From assembly GCA_038240015.1 (NCBI GenBank), contig JBBSEF010000004.1, positions 32,275 to 96,274 on the forward strand: a stretch of DNA of 64,000 nucleotides, in the 5' to 3' direction. The DNA comes from CAHJXF01 sp038240015. GTDB lineage: Bacteria; Pseudomonadota; Gammaproteobacteria; Burkholderiales; Burkholderiaceae_D. Below are positions 8,808-17,910 of this stretch, piece by piece. Both the position numbers and the translations under genes were made by a program. How positions within the stretch are numbered: position 1 is the stretch's first letter; each line of letters opens with the position of its first letter. A model generated the notes under the pieces. That model had not been told where the DNA came from, ran no database searches, and saw only the letters and a list, made by a program, of their open reading frames with translations.

Positions 8808-9834
8808 AGTAGCCGTAGCTGTCACCTGGATTGGAGCGTCGTCCCTTGTTGAGCACCATGCCCACGACTTCACACGACTCGATCGTGGCGAGCGCTTCGC
8901 GCAAGGCTTCGTGCGTCGTGTTCTCGGACTCGACCACCATCACGATCTGTCCCATGTTGGCGGCGAGGGTGCGCGCTTCGGTTGTGACCAGCAGAGGCGG
9001 CGAATCGAATATCACGATGCGGTCCGAATAACGGACGCTCAATTCAGCGAGCAGTGCGGCCATGGCTTCGCTCGCAAGCAGTTCGGTCGCCTGTCGATGC
9101 GGCCGACCCGCGGGCAGCAGCGCGAGCTTGGCGACGTTGGTCCGCACGATCGCATCCGACAGACTGACGTGCGAGTCGAGCAGCACGTCCATCAGACCGA
9201 TGTCGGGCGCGATGCCGAACTTCTGCGGAATCGACGGACGCGCGACGTCGGCGTCCACCAGAAGCACGGTGCGGTCGCGCTCCATCGCGATGCTCATCGC
9301 GAGGTTGATCGCACAGAAGCTCTTGCCTTCACGCGGAAATGCGCTGGTGACCATCACGAGATTGCCGTTGCGGATCTTCGCACCGCCACCGAAGGCGTTC
9401 TTCAGTAGCGGCCGCTTGATCACGCGGAACTCTTCGGCCAGCGGCGTCTTGTCGCTGTCGGGCGCAATCATGCCGCCTTCGCGCAGCCGCTCAAGATCGA
9501 TCGTGACACTCTTGCTGCGGATCGCCGCCGGCTTGTCGCCTTTGACGTCGTCCCGGAATTCATCCGAGCGCAGCAACGCTTCGGGCGGCATCGACCAATC
9601 GTCGTCGACAAGCAGCGCTTCGGCAGGTTCGCGAAGCGACGGCTCGCGAAGGGTCGTCGGTTGTGCAGCGGCGGGCGTGACCGGATGAAGCACCGGATGG
9701 ACCCGAGGATGATTCACTTCGGCCATTCCGGGGTCCGCGAGCACCGCGACATCCTCGGCAGGCTGCACGTCGGCGCGCAATACCGGCGCGGGGATTTCGT
9801 CCATGCGCTTGACCGCGCGTTCAATGAGACTCAC
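8797..9834 (-). CDS. XrtA-associated tyrosine autokinase (BY-kinase)
   Basis: Cytoplasmic bacterial tyrosine kinase that controls polymer chain length together with the adjacent Wzz-like protein (TIGR03018 type). 345 residues. The P-loop is SAFPREGKSF near residue 180, in which the usual Gly before Glu-Gly-Lys is Arg. It is followed by VLLVDADVARPSI (Walker A'/B region) and IVIFDSPPLLVTTEA. The C-terminus ends in a tyrosine cluster, GDSYGYYGY, the expected autophosphorylation sites. The N-terminal about 100 residues are low-complexity. The gene starts 9 bases after the chain-length gene, which is the usual split Wzc arrangement. Confidence 0.9.
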   Translation of the reverse strand: MSLIERAVKRMDEIPAPVLRADVQPAEDVAVLADPGMAEVNHPRVHPVLHPVTPAAAQPTTLREPSLREPAEALLVDDDWSMPPEALLRSDEFRDDVKGDKPAAIRSKSVTIDLERLREGGMIAPDSDKTPLAEEFRVIKRPLLKNAFGGGAKIRNGNLVMVTSAFPREGKSFCAINLAMSIAMERDRTVLLVDADVARPSIPQKFGIAPDIGLMDVLLDSHVSLSDAIVRTNVAKLALLPAGRPHRQATELLASEAMAALLAELSVRYSDRIVIFDSPPLLVTTEARTLAANMGQIVMVVESENTTHEALREALATIESCEVVGMVLNKGRRSNPGDSYGYYGY

Positions 9835-9843
9835 GTTGCTCTC

Positions 9844-11382
9844 CTAAGCCGTGTACGAACGTGCGAGAAAAAATGCCAGACCGGCGCCGTAGCAGGACAT
9901 CAGTCCCACGGCCCCGACCACGAACCACACCAGTTTGTTTCTGCGCGCACGCACTTGCGTTTCGGTCCAGATCATCGTGACAGCGCCGAGGATGGGCAAT
10001 CCCGATATTTCGCGCAGCGCCTTGCGATCCGAAAACGTCGGACGAATCTGGCCCATCAGGAAGGCGACGCCGACGCCGCCGGCCAGTGCGCCGAGAAACA
10101 CCATCGAGATCAGCAGCACGCGATTGGGTGCGACCGGCTTGGCTGAAACCCGCGGCGGATCGATCACGCGAAACTCGACCATTCCCGCGGACGCGTCCAT
10201 GTCGCTCGACATCTGCGCAGACTCGCGACGTCCGATCAGCTTCTCGTAGTTGCCCTTGTTGACTTCGTAGTCACGATTGAGCTGCTGCAGATCGGCTTCG
10301 ATCTTGGGCACGTTGTTGGCCGCGGCCTTGAGTTGGGCGACTCTCGCTTCGTAGTTCGCCACACGCGTCTGCAGTCCAGCCACTTCGGATTCCGACTGCG
10401 CGAGTTGCACTTGCAATTGCTGATAGACCGGATTTCCCGCGAGCGGCGAACGGCCCGGCGTTGCTACGGCGCGTGCCGCAAGGTCAGCCTTCTTCTGTAT
10501 TTCGAGTTCGCCGATGATCCGTTTGGTCGCGACGATGTCGGGATAGGCATCGGTGAAATGCAGGCGCATCTCGTCGAGCTTCTGCTTGAGCGACGCGATG
10601 CGCGAATCGATTTCGGGGACGCCGGCCGCCTGCGCTTCGCCACCTCCGAGAATCACCGGATCCTCGCCGGTCATCTGACGCCGCATGGCAAGGCGACCGT
10701 TCTCGGCTTCGGCCAGTTGCAGACGCGCTGCCGTGAGTTCGTTGCCGGCGTCTATCATTTGTGTGAAGTAGTCCTTGCCCCTCATCATCGCCATGTTGTT
10801 GATCTTGAATTCCTTGAGCGCGTTTTCAGCCTGAGTCAGCTTCTGCTCGTATGCCTTGATCTGGTCGTCGATGAAACGACGCGCGGTGTCGGAGTCCTTG
10901 CGCTTGTTGCCCAGGTTCGACTCGACAAAAATCGTGAGCAGCGATTGCACGACCTTGCGCGCCGAGTCGGGATTCGAATTGCGGAACGCGATCGTGTAGA
11001 GGTTGATGCCGCCGCTGCTGCTCAAATTGATCGTGCGCGTCAGATACTCGATCTGCGTCTCGGTCTGATCGCTGGTTTTCGCGAGCAGGTTCAGGTCTGA
11101 CATGCCGACCACCTTCTCGATGTTGGGCCGGCTGATCAACGTGCGGCTCATCATCGCGATCTGCTGGTCGAGATTGGGCTCGACCGTCAGGCCCGACATC
11201 AAAGGCTTGAGCACCGACTGCGTATCGACATACACGCGTGCCGAGGCCTCGTATTGATCGGGCATCAGGTAGACCGCAACGGCGCCGACCACGACGATCA
11301 GCCAGGCCGCAACCAGGCCGATCCATCGGTGGAGCCACACATCGCGGACCACGCGGCGAAATTGTTCGACGATCTCATTCAT
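9844..11382 (-). CDS. XrtA-system polysaccharide chain-length determinant (Wzz/GNVR)
   Basis: Inner-membrane polysaccharide co-polymerase that sets chain length and works with the neighbouring tyrosine autokinase (TIGR03007 type). 512 residues: an N-terminal membrane segment around residues 18-38 (GLVAAWLIVVVGAVAVYLMP), a Wzz domain with YEASARVYVDTQSVLKPL, a long periplasmic coiled coil (about 160-400) rich in Gln, Glu and Ala, the GNVR-type RVIDPPRVSAKPVAPNR before a second membrane segment near 425-450, and a further hydrophobic C-terminal segment around 485-508. It lacks its own kinase domain, which is encoded by the next gene. Confidence 0.9.
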   Translation of the reverse strand: MNEIVEQFRRVVRDVWLHRWIGLVAAWLIVVVGAVAVYLMPDQYEASARVYVDTQSVLKPLMSGLTVEPNLDQQIAMMSRTLISRPNIEKVVGMSDLNLLAKTSDQTETQIEYLTRTINLSSSGGINLYTIAFRNSNPDSARKVVQSLLTIFVESNLGNKRKDSDTARRFIDDQIKAYEQKLTQAENALKEFKINNMAMMRGKDYFTQMIDAGNELTAARLQLAEAENGRLAMRRQMTGEDPVILGGGEAQAAGVPEIDSRIASLKQKLDEMRLHFTDAYPDIVATKRIIGELEIQKKADLAARAVATPGRSPLAGNPVYQQLQVQLAQSESEVAGLQTRVANYEARVAQLKAAANNVPKIEADLQQLNRDYEVNKGNYEKLIGRRESAQMSSDMDASAGMVEFRVIDPPRVSAKPVAPNRVLLISMVFLGALAGGVGVAFLMGQIRPTFSDRKALREISGLPILGAVTMIWTETQVRARRNKLVWFVVGAVGLMSCYGAGLAFFLARSYTA

Positions 11383-11460
11383 TGCATTTCTCGCGAAGTA
11401 AACGTTCGGAGGAAGACCGGGGGGCCGGGCATCAATCGGCCCGTGCCGGCCACCGGGTCA

Positions 11461-12108
11461 TCAGAAATAACTTTCGGGGATGATCAGCACATCGCCCGGG
11501 CGCATATCGACGTTGGCGCTGACATCGCCCTTCTGCAGCAGATCGTTCAGACGCACGCGATACTGGGTGTTGCCTTCGCGGGTTCGAAGGATCGTCGCGC
11601 GATTGCCCGCGGCAAAGTCGGTCACGCCGCCCACCGCGATCATCACGTCAAGCAGCGACATGTTCTGCCGATATGGCAGGGTTTGCGGACGCGCTGCCTG
11701 CCCGACGATGCGGATTTGTTCGCTGTACGGACCCACGAACCCGGTCACGATAATGGTGACGATGGGGTCCTGAATATATTTGGTCAGCGCCTTTTCAACC
11801 TCACGCGCCAGTTGCGTCGGCGTCTTGTTGGTCGCCTTGACGTCTTCGACCAGCGGTGTCGTGATCATCCCGTCGGGGCGAACCGGAACACTGGTCGAGA
11901 GTTCAGGGTTGCGCCAGATCACGATGTTGAGGTTGTCGCCCGGGCCGATCAGATAGCTGTAGTCGGTATTCGCCGGAGCCTGCTGTGGCGCCGGCGGAAA
12001 TTTGCTTGCGCAACCGGAAGCCGCAATGCCGAGCATCGCCGTGAGCAAGAACCAAGCGGCACGGCGAAGACCTGATGAAAACGCGGAGCACGAAGTGATG
12101 TGCGGCAT
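11461..12108 (-). CDS. XrtA-system polysaccharide export lipoprotein (Wza-like)
   Basis: Outer-membrane polysaccharide export protein of the SLBB/Poly_export family (TIGR03027 type). 215 residues from ATG 12108. A signal sequence ends in the lipobox AASGC with Cys33 as the lipidation site. The Poly_export domain follows (YLIGPGDNLNIVIWRNPELS) with one SLBB domain (IRIVGQAARPQTLPYRQNMSLLDVMIAVGGVTDFA) and the terminal RPGDVLIIPESYF. A GTG two codons upstream is in frame, but AGGGAGAG lies at the right distance only for the ATG. First gene of the leftward export operon; a sigma-54 type promoter lies about 175 bases upstream. Confidence 0.9.
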   Translation of the reverse strand: MPHITSCSAFSSGLRRAAWFLLTAMLGIAASGCASKFPPAPQQAPANTDYSYLIGPGDNLNIVIWRNPELSTSVPVRPDGMITTPLVEDVKATNKTPTQLAREVEKALTKYIQDPIVTIIVTGFVGPYSEQIRIVGQAARPQTLPYRQNMSLLDVMIAVGGVTDFAAGNRATILRTREGNTQYRVRLNDLLQKGDVSANVDMRPGDVLIIPESYF

Positions 12109-12866
12109 GGCCACTCTCCCTCTATTTAATGTTTACATTTCTTGGAAGCTGCGCCTCGGCCCGCAAGCGATTCGATTGCTTGCATGAATGGGCCAGGCCG
12201 GGTCGACGATTCTAGCAAAGCAATATTCAGCGATTGTGAGTTTCGAACAGCTTCGGCTCCCTCGTGGCTAAGGGCTTATTCGAGCAACAAGCGTGCCGAC
12301 CGTTGCAATGGCGTCGACGCGCACACCTCCTGTTGGTCGACGAAACGCGTTTGGGTTTTGCCTCTTGAGGCTTGGTGGCCGCGCTCAACCCGCGGTTTGC
12401 GACTCGAGACCGAGGCGAAGATTGCCTCACAAGCACGCGTGTTTCGGCCGGACATACGGGTGTCAATCGGAGGCGGTAAATTGAAATTTGCAAAAACGCG
12501 GCTTAGGCAATTGACTTATCGATCGGTCGGAATTCACGGCATCTATCGCGATGCGCGCCCCGGATTGCGCATGAGGTTTAGGGATGATGCGCGTCATTTA
12601 CTGACGTTTTTTGACAGTTCCATCCCTAAAATGCGCGCCACGGCGAGGTCATATCAACCATCGACTCGCACTCGCCGAACTTGAATGCCTGCTCGCGCGC
12701 CGCCTCACGGCATGGAGTCTCTCTCCCTCGGTGCGCATCGAAGCCACCAGACAAGACGAGATCAGGCACGCTTCTTGTACTCCATTTGCTGCGCATTGGC
12801 GTCGAGCAGCGCGGACCTTTCCGAGCTGTCCGCTCATCACGCGATGCAGAACTGGATGATGTTTCT
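12109..12866. other. Divergent regulatory region between the two XrtA operons
   Basis: 758 bases without a credible gene. It separates the leftward export operon from the rightward sugar transferase-prsK-prsR operon. It is less GC-rich than the genes around it (for example 12475-12500 and 12590-12620). The one strong signal is a sigma-54 -24/-12 match on the minus strand at 12283-12298. Candidate activator sites should lie about 100-200 bases upstream of it (roughly 12380-12500), but no convincing palindrome was seen there. No good promoter was identified for the rightward operon; several GG-N10-GC pairs on the + strand have poor -12 boxes. Confidence 0.7.
12283..12298 (-). promoter_or_regulatory. 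Predicted sigma-54 promoter of the export operon
   Basis: Read on the minus strand the sequence is CGGCACG-CTTG-TTGCT. It differs from the sigma-54 consensus TGGCACG-N4-TTGCW only at the first base and keeps the invariant GG and GC exactly ten bases apart. Transcription would begin near 12272, giving a leader of roughly 160 bases before the ATG at 12108. The window encodes a sigma-54 activator with a GAFTGA loop (PrsR) in the divergent operon, which is the natural partner. Site seen in sequence; activity inferred. Confidence 0.72.
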
Positions 12867-14255
12867 ATGATCCGCGTATTCAGTCACTACATTTCGATTC
12901 GCATCGTGTTGCTGATGCTGATCGAAAGCGTGCTCCTGCTCGCGGCCAGCTTCGCGGGCGTTGCGATGCGCTTTTCTCCGGCCGCGTTCGGCAGCGAAGC
13001 ACAGTTCATGCCCGAAGCGATCCTGTTCACTTTCTTCATGATCGTGATGATGGCCGCACTCGGTCTCTATCAGGACGAACGCCCCGAATCGTTCGTCTCC
13101 ATCCTCAATCGCACCATTATTGCGTTTGCCGCAGGCAGTGCATTGATGAGCGTGGTCTTCTACCTGTTTCCGAATACCTACATCGGCCGCGGTGTGTTCG
13201 CATATACCGCAACCTTCGCGTTCGGCGCGATCCTGATCGTTCGCACGGTGTTCTTTCGATGGACCGCGTTCGGCCTCATCAAGAAAAAAGTGTTGATCCT
13301 CGGCGCCGGTGAACAGGCGCGCGCGGTCCTCGAACTGGTATCGCGCAACGGCCATCGCGATGCGATCGACGTCGTCGGCGTCCACCCGCTGACCACCGCA
13401 GACGTCGCGGTGTCAGGGGTCAATATTCTTCCGATCACGATGTCGGTCAGCGAAGCGGCCAATCAATTCGGCGTCCACGAAATCATCATCGCGATGCGCG
13501 AACAGCGCGGCGGCGCACTGCCGGTCAGTCAACTTCTCGATTGCAAATTGCGCGGGGTGCAGATCACCGACCTGCAATCGTTCTTCGAGCGCGAGCTCGG
13601 ACAGATTCGGCTCGACAGTCTCAAGGCCAGTTGGCTGGTGTTCGGAGAAGGCTGCAGACAGGGCTTGATTCGTGAAACCGTCAAGCGTCTCTTCGATGTG
13701 ATCGCCAGCAGTCTGCTGCTGCTGTTCACGCTGCCCGTCATCGTCCTCACCGCGTTGCTGATCCGCGTCGAGGGCGGCGGACCGATCTTCTATCGCCAGG
13801 AACGTGTCGGTCAGGGCGGGCGTGTGTTCGAGATCCTCAAGTTCCGCAGCATGCGCAACGACGCGGAGCGCGATGGCAAGCCGAAGTGGGCCACCTCAAA
13901 TGACGGTCGCATCACGCGCATCGGACGCTTGATCCGCCGCACCCGCATCGACGAATTGCCGCAGATCATCAACGTCCTGCGCGGTGAAATGAGTTTCGTA
14001 GGACCGCGCCCCGAGCGGCCCTTCTTCGTTCGGCAACTGGTTCAGGAAGTTCCTTTCTACGCCGCAAGGCATAGCGTGAAGCCAGGAATCACGGGCTGGG
14101 CACAAGTCCGTTATCCCTACGGCGCATCGCTTCAGGACGCGTCGCAAAAACTTCAATACGATCTTTACTACGTCAAGAACCACACCCTTTTTCTGGACCT
14201 GCTGATTCTGGTCGAGACGGTTGAAGTGGTCCTGTGGGGCAAAGGCGCCCGTTAG
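12867..14255 (+). CDS. XrtA-system polyprenyl-phosphate sugar transferase (TIGR03013, EpsB-like)
   Basis: Initiating enzyme that transfers the first sugar phosphate to the lipid carrier undecaprenyl phosphate in the inner membrane. 462 residues from ATG 12867. Four to five N-terminal membrane segments (about 10-130), a Rossmann-like part with KVLILGAGEQARAV near 140, another membrane segment near 285-305, then the bacterial sugar transferase domain: KRLFDVIAS, IFYRQERVGQGGRVFEILKFRSM, RRTRIDELPQIINVLRGEMSFVGPRPERP and KPGITGWAQV. The frame continues upstream for 62 codons, but the membrane segment begins right after this ATG, so this start is preferred. No clear Shine-Dalgarno. Nine bases ahead of prsK. 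Confidence 0.9.
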   Translation: MIRVFSHYISIRIVLLMLIESVLLLAASFAGVAMRFSPAAFGSEAQFMPEAILFTFFMIVMMAALGLYQDERPESFVSILNRTIIAFAAGSALMSVVFYLFPNTYIGRGVFAYTATFAFGAILIVRTVFFRWTAFGLIKKKVLILGAGEQARAVLELVSRNGHRDAIDVVGVHPLTTADVAVSGVNILPITMSVSEAANQFGVHEIIIAMREQRGGALPVSQLLDCKLRGVQITDLQSFFERELGQIRLDSLKASWLVFGEGCRQGLIRETVKRLFDVIASSLLLLFTLPVIVLTALLIRVEGGGPIFYRQERVGQGGRVFEILKFRSMRNDAERDGKPKWATSNDGRITRIGRLIRRTRIDELPQIINVLRGEMSFVGPRPERPFFVRQLVQEVPFYAARHSVKPGITGWAQVRYPYGASLQDASQKLQYDLYYVKNHTLFLDLLILVETVEVVLWGKGAR

Positions 14256-14264
14256 GGCAGACCG

Positions 14265-16385
14265 GTGAACCAGACCGCGATTCAAACCATTGCCGAGTGG
14301 GGCTTCTGGGGCTACTCGGCCGCGTCGGCAGGCTATGCGCTGCTGGCAACGCTGTTGTTCGTTTCCTGGCGCGGACGCAGTCTGCGCGCGGTGTCGGGTG
14401 TCATGCTCGCCGTCGCCGCGCTGGTCAGCATGTTGTGGGCCGCGGCGGTCGCGGCTGGGATCGGCAACGTCGCGGTTGCGCGCACCTTGGCAAGCCTTCT
14501 GGAAGTCGCTCGCAGTGCAAGCTGGCTCGCCTTCATCGGCGTTCTGCTGTGCGGGCCGGCAACGGCTGGCAGCACGAGCGAGGCGCCGCGTTGGCTTCCC
14601 CTTCTACGACGCGCGCCGCCGTTGCTCTGGACGGCGCTGATCGTCGTAGGCATCAGCCTTCTCATTGAAGCAGCCCGGCTGCTGGCCTTGCCCGTGCTGA
14701 CGCCGTCGATCTATTTCGGCTCGCGCGTGCTCGTCGCTATCGTCGCGCTGATGCTGATCGAGCAGTTGTATCGCGGCACCGCTCTCGACGATCGCTGGAG
14801 CATCAAGTTCTTTTGCCTCGGCGTCGGCGGCCTGTTCGCATACGACCTCGCCGCATTTGCCGACGCCATGTTGTTCCGCCAGGTCGATGTCGAACTGTGG
14901 GCCGCACGAGGCTTCATCAATCTGCTGATCATTCCGCTGATCGCAGTGTCGGCCGCGCGCAATCCACAGTGGTCTCTCGACATCTCGGTTTCGCGGCGCA
15001 TGGTGTTTCAGTCGACCGCCTTGTTCAGCGCCGGCGCTTACCTGTTGATGGTCTCGGCCGCGGGCTACTACATCCGTTTCTTCGGGGGAACCTGGGGAGG
15101 CGTGCTGCAAACGACCGTCATCTTCGCAGGACTCATCGGGCTCGGTCTGATCGTCGTATCGGGATCGATACGCGCGCGCCTGAAAGTTTTCATCAACAAG
15201 CATTTCTTCAGCTACCGCTATGACTATCGCGAAGAATGGCTGCGCATCACGCGCGAGTTGACCGAGGAAGGCCACGACGACAGCTTCGGTGAACGCGCGG
15301 TCCGCGCCATCGCAAACCTGGTCGAAGCGCGCGGAGGCGGGCTGTGGGTCAGGCAGGATGGTCCGCGTTACCAGCGCATCGCCCATTGGCAGGCGCCAAT
15401 ACTCGACGGTCTCGAAACACAGGACGGCGCGCTCGCGACCTTTCTTCAGGAAAAAGAATGGGTCATCAACCTCGACGAATATCGGGAGACGCGGCCGATC
15501 TACGGCAACCTGCATCTGCCCGAGTGGTTGAGCAGCGATGAAGACGCGTGGCTGGTGATTCCCCTGATGCTTCACGACCAGTTGTTCGGTTTTATGGTGC
15601 TGTTGCCGGCACGGACCAAGATCAACATCGATTGGGAAGTCAACGATCTTCTCAAGACGGCCGGTCGGCAAGTCGCGAGCACGCTGGCGCAATTGCATGC
15701 GAACCGCGCGCTGCTGGTGGCCCGGCAGTTCGAGTCTTTCAACCGCATGTCAGCCTTCGTCGTGCACGACTTGAAGAATCTGGTCGCACAGTTGTCTCTC
15801 CTGATGACCAATGCGGCAAGGCATCGCGACAATCCCGAGTTCCAGGACGACATGCTCGACACCGTCAACAACGCGGTCGATAAGATGAAGCGTCTGCTGA
15901 TGCAGTTGCGCGTCGGCGCCACGCCGGCGGACGAACCGACGCCGGTCGATCTGCAAGACGTGGTGCTGTCGGCATTGAAGGCGAAGGCGCCACTGGTGCC
16001 GCGGCCCACGGTCCATGTCGATGCGCCGGGAATTCGCACGCTCGCGCATCGGGAACGACTCGACCGCGTGGTCGGCCATCTGCTGCAAAATGCCGCCGAA
16101 GCAACACCGTCCACGGGTTGCATCGAAGTTCACGTTCGCGCCAGAGACGAGTCTGCAATAATCGAAGTGCAAGACACGGGCGTGGGAATGAGCGAAGACT
16201 TCATCCGTTCGCGGTTGTTCAAGCCCTTCGAATCGACGAAAAAAAACGGAATGGGTATCGGCATCTACGAGAGCCGCGAATACATACGCGAGTTGGGCGG
16301 CCGCCTGGATGTCGAGAGTCGCGAAACCGAAGGAACCCGTTTTTCAATCTCGCTGCCCCTGCTCAGGCCTGCAGCCATCGCCTGA
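14265..16385 (+). CDS. prsK: XrtA/PEP-CTERM system histidine kinase PrsK
   Basis: Membrane sensor kinase expected to phosphorylate PrsR (TIGR02916 family). 706 residues from a GTG start nine bases after the sugar transferase. About eight N-terminal membrane segments run to residue 300, followed by a GAF-like domain (about 345-480, GERAVRAIANLVEARGGGLW). The kinase core has H-box FVVHDLKNLVAQ with the phospho-accepting His, N-box HLLQNAAEATPSTG, G1 VQDTGVGMSEDF and G2 NGMGIGIYESREYI. The signal sensed is unknown. The divergent position beside the export operon and the sigma-54 site there suggest it controls polymer production and PEP-CTERM protein synthesis. Confidence 0.93.
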   Translation: MNQTAIQTIAEWGFWGYSAASAGYALLATLLFVSWRGRSLRAVSGVMLAVAALVSMLWAAAVAAGIGNVAVARTLASLLEVARSASWLAFIGVLLCGPATAGSTSEAPRWLPLLRRAPPLLWTALIVVGISLLIEAARLLALPVLTPSIYFGSRVLVAIVALMLIEQLYRGTALDDRWSIKFFCLGVGGLFAYDLAAFADAMLFRQVDVELWAARGFINLLIIPLIAVSAARNPQWSLDISVSRRMVFQSTALFSAGAYLLMVSAAGYYIRFFGGTWGGVLQTTVIFAGLIGLGLIVVSGSIRARLKVFINKHFFSYRYDYREEWLRITRELTEEGHDDSFGERAVRAIANLVEARGGGLWVRQDGPRYQRIAHWQAPILDGLETQDGALATFLQEKEWVINLDEYRETRPIYGNLHLPEWLSSDEDAWLVIPLMLHDQLFGFMVLLPARTKINIDWEVNDLLKTAGRQVASTLAQLHANRALLVARQFESFNRMSAFVVHDLKNLVAQLSLLMTNAARHRDNPEFQDDMLDTVNNAVDKMKRLLMQLRVGATPADEPTPVDLQDVVLSALKAKAPLVPRPTVHVDAPGIRTLAHRERLDRVVGHLLQNAAEATPSTGCIEVHVRARDESAIIEVQDTGVGMSEDFIRSRLFKPFESTKKNGMGIGIYESREYIRELGGRLDVESRETEGTRFSISLPLLRPAAIA

Positions 16386-16400
16386 ACCTGGAGTCCCTGG

Positions 16401-17804
16401 ATGAGTAATGCAAACGCGGTGGAATCCGTGAGCGCACCGCCCAAGGCAAATGCCGTGGACGTCAAGTCGACGCTGCTGGTTGTCGAAGACGATCCCGGAA
16501 TCCAGAAGCAGATGCGTTGGAGTTTCGATCAGTACGACGTCATCGTCGCGGAAGATCGCGTCTCGGCCATGACCCAGTTCAGACGACACGAACCCGCGGT
16601 CGTGACGATGGACCTCGGACTTCCGCCCGATCCTGACAACACATCCGAAGGGTTTGCCCTGCTCGCTGAAATGCTGTCGGCCGCGCCCGATACCAAGATC
16701 ATCATGATCACCGGCCAGAACGATAGAACCAACGCGGTCAAGGCGATCGGTCTGGGCGCATACGATTTCTATACCAAACCGTTCGAACCCGACTTGCTGA
16801 TGCTCGTCATCGAGCGCGCGTTCCGTCTGGCCGGACTGCAGCGCGAGAATCGCATGCTTCAAAGCGTGAACATGCAGTTGCCCCTGGCTGGGCTTCTGAC
16901 CTGCGACACGGCGATGCTGCGCACCTGTCGCAACATCGAGCGTCTCGCACCCTCGGACGTCACCGTGCTGTTGCTCGGCGAAAGCGGTACCGGCAAGGAG
17001 TTGCTGGCGCGCGGATTGCACGATTTGTCGGGCCGACGCGACAAACGCTTCGTCGCGCTCAATTGCGCGGCGATTCCCGAGAACCTGCTCGAGAGTGAAC
17101 TGTTCGGCTACGAGCGCGGCGCCTTTACGGGCGCGGCCAAGCAGACCCGAGGCAAGATCGAATATGCCGATGGCGGCACCCTCTTCCTCGATGAAATCGG
17201 CGACCTTCCCGGTGCGCTGCAAGCCAAGCTCTTGCGCTTCCTGCAAGAGCGCGTGGTCGAACGAGTGGGCGGGCGCGAAGAGATCCCGGTCGATGTGCGC
17301 ATCGTGTGCGCCACTCACCAGAATCTCAAGGAGTTGATGAAGGCGGGGCGATTCCGTGAAGACCTGTTCTATCGGCTCTCTGAAATCGTCATCGACATTC
17401 CGCCCCTGCGACAACGCCACGGAGATGCGTCGCTGCTCGCCCGCGCATTCGCCCAGCGCTTCGGTCTGGCGCAGAACAAGAAACCGGCGATGCTCTCCGA
17501 CGACGCGCTTGCGGCGATCGACACCTATGCTTGGCCGGGCAACGTGCGCGAAATCGAGAACTGCATGAAGCGCGCGGTGATCATGGCCGATGGACAATTC
17601 ATTTCGGCCGACGACCTCGGGCTCGACCTCGCGGGGGCGGAACCCAGGATTTTCAATCTGCGCCAGGTGCGTGACGATGCCGAGCGCGCCGCGATCATGC
17701 AGGTACTCGGAAAGGTCGAGGGCAATATCGCCCGCGCCGCTGAAATGCTGGGCGTCAGCAGACCGACGCTCTACGACTTGATGCGCCGCTTCGGAATTCG
17801 TTGA
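16401..17804 (+). CDS. prsR: PEP-CTERM-box sigma-54 response regulator PrsR
   Basis: Sigma-54-dependent activator, partner of PrsK (TIGR02915 family). 467 residues. An N-terminal receiver has acidic pocket LLVVEDDP and phospho-acceptor Asp71 in VVTMDLGLPP. The central AAA+ domain has Walker A GESGTGKELLA, GAFTGA loop YERGAFTGAAKQ, Walker B GGTLFLDEIGDLP, and R-finger region FREDLFYRLSEI. A C-terminal Fis-type helix-turn-helix (EGNIARAAEMLGVSRPTLYDLMRRF) binds DNA. The intact GAFTGA loop shows that it contacts sigma-54 holoenzyme, which matches the -24/-12 sites found ahead of the export operon and the PEP-CTERM gene. It lies 15 bases after prsK, with GGAG ahead of the ATG. Confidence 0.95.
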   Translation: MSNANAVESVSAPPKANAVDVKSTLLVVEDDPGIQKQMRWSFDQYDVIVAEDRVSAMTQFRRHEPAVVTMDLGLPPDPDNTSEGFALLAEMLSAAPDTKIIMITGQNDRTNAVKAIGLGAYDFYTKPFEPDLLMLVIERAFRLAGLQRENRMLQSVNMQLPLAGLLTCDTAMLRTCRNIERLAPSDVTVLLLGESGTGKELLARGLHDLSGRRDKRFVALNCAAIPENLLESELFGYERGAFTGAAKQTRGKIEYADGGTLFLDEIGDLPGALQAKLLRFLQERVVERVGGREEIPVDVRIVCATHQNLKELMKAGRFREDLFYRLSEIVIDIPPLRQRHGDASLLARAFAQRFGLAQNKKPAMLSDDALAAIDTYAWPGNVREIENCMKRAVIMADGQFISADDLGLDLAGAEPRIFNLRQVRDDAERAAIMQVLGKVEGNIARAAEMLGVSRPTLYDLMRRFGIR

Positions 17805-17829
17805 GGCATGAATCATTGACATGTGAAGA

Positions 17830-17882
17830 ACCTGTCCGTGAACAGGTGCTGACATTTCCATCGGGACCGCTGCGGCGGTCCC
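17830..17882. repeat. Two inverted repeats between prsR and prsT
   Basis: The first is ACCTGT-ccgtga-ACAGGT (17830-17847), a 6-bp perfect dyad that could be an operator or a small hairpin. The second is GGGACCGC-tgcg-GCGGTCCC over 17863-17882: an 8-bp GC-rich stem with a 4-base loop and no U-run after it, so it is not a classical terminator. Both sit in the 106 bases ahead of prsT and may set the level of prsT relative to prsR. Seen in sequence; function unknown. Confidence 0.5.
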
Positions 17883-17910
17883 GCGACACGTACTGCGGAG
17901 AACCACGACG

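Noticed and set aside
12270..12286. GG-N10-GC pair on the + strand as a sigma-54 promoter for the sugar transferase operon
   Set aside because: The -12 box reads GAGCA rather than TTGCA and the -24 box is poor; spacing alone occurs often in GC-rich DNA.
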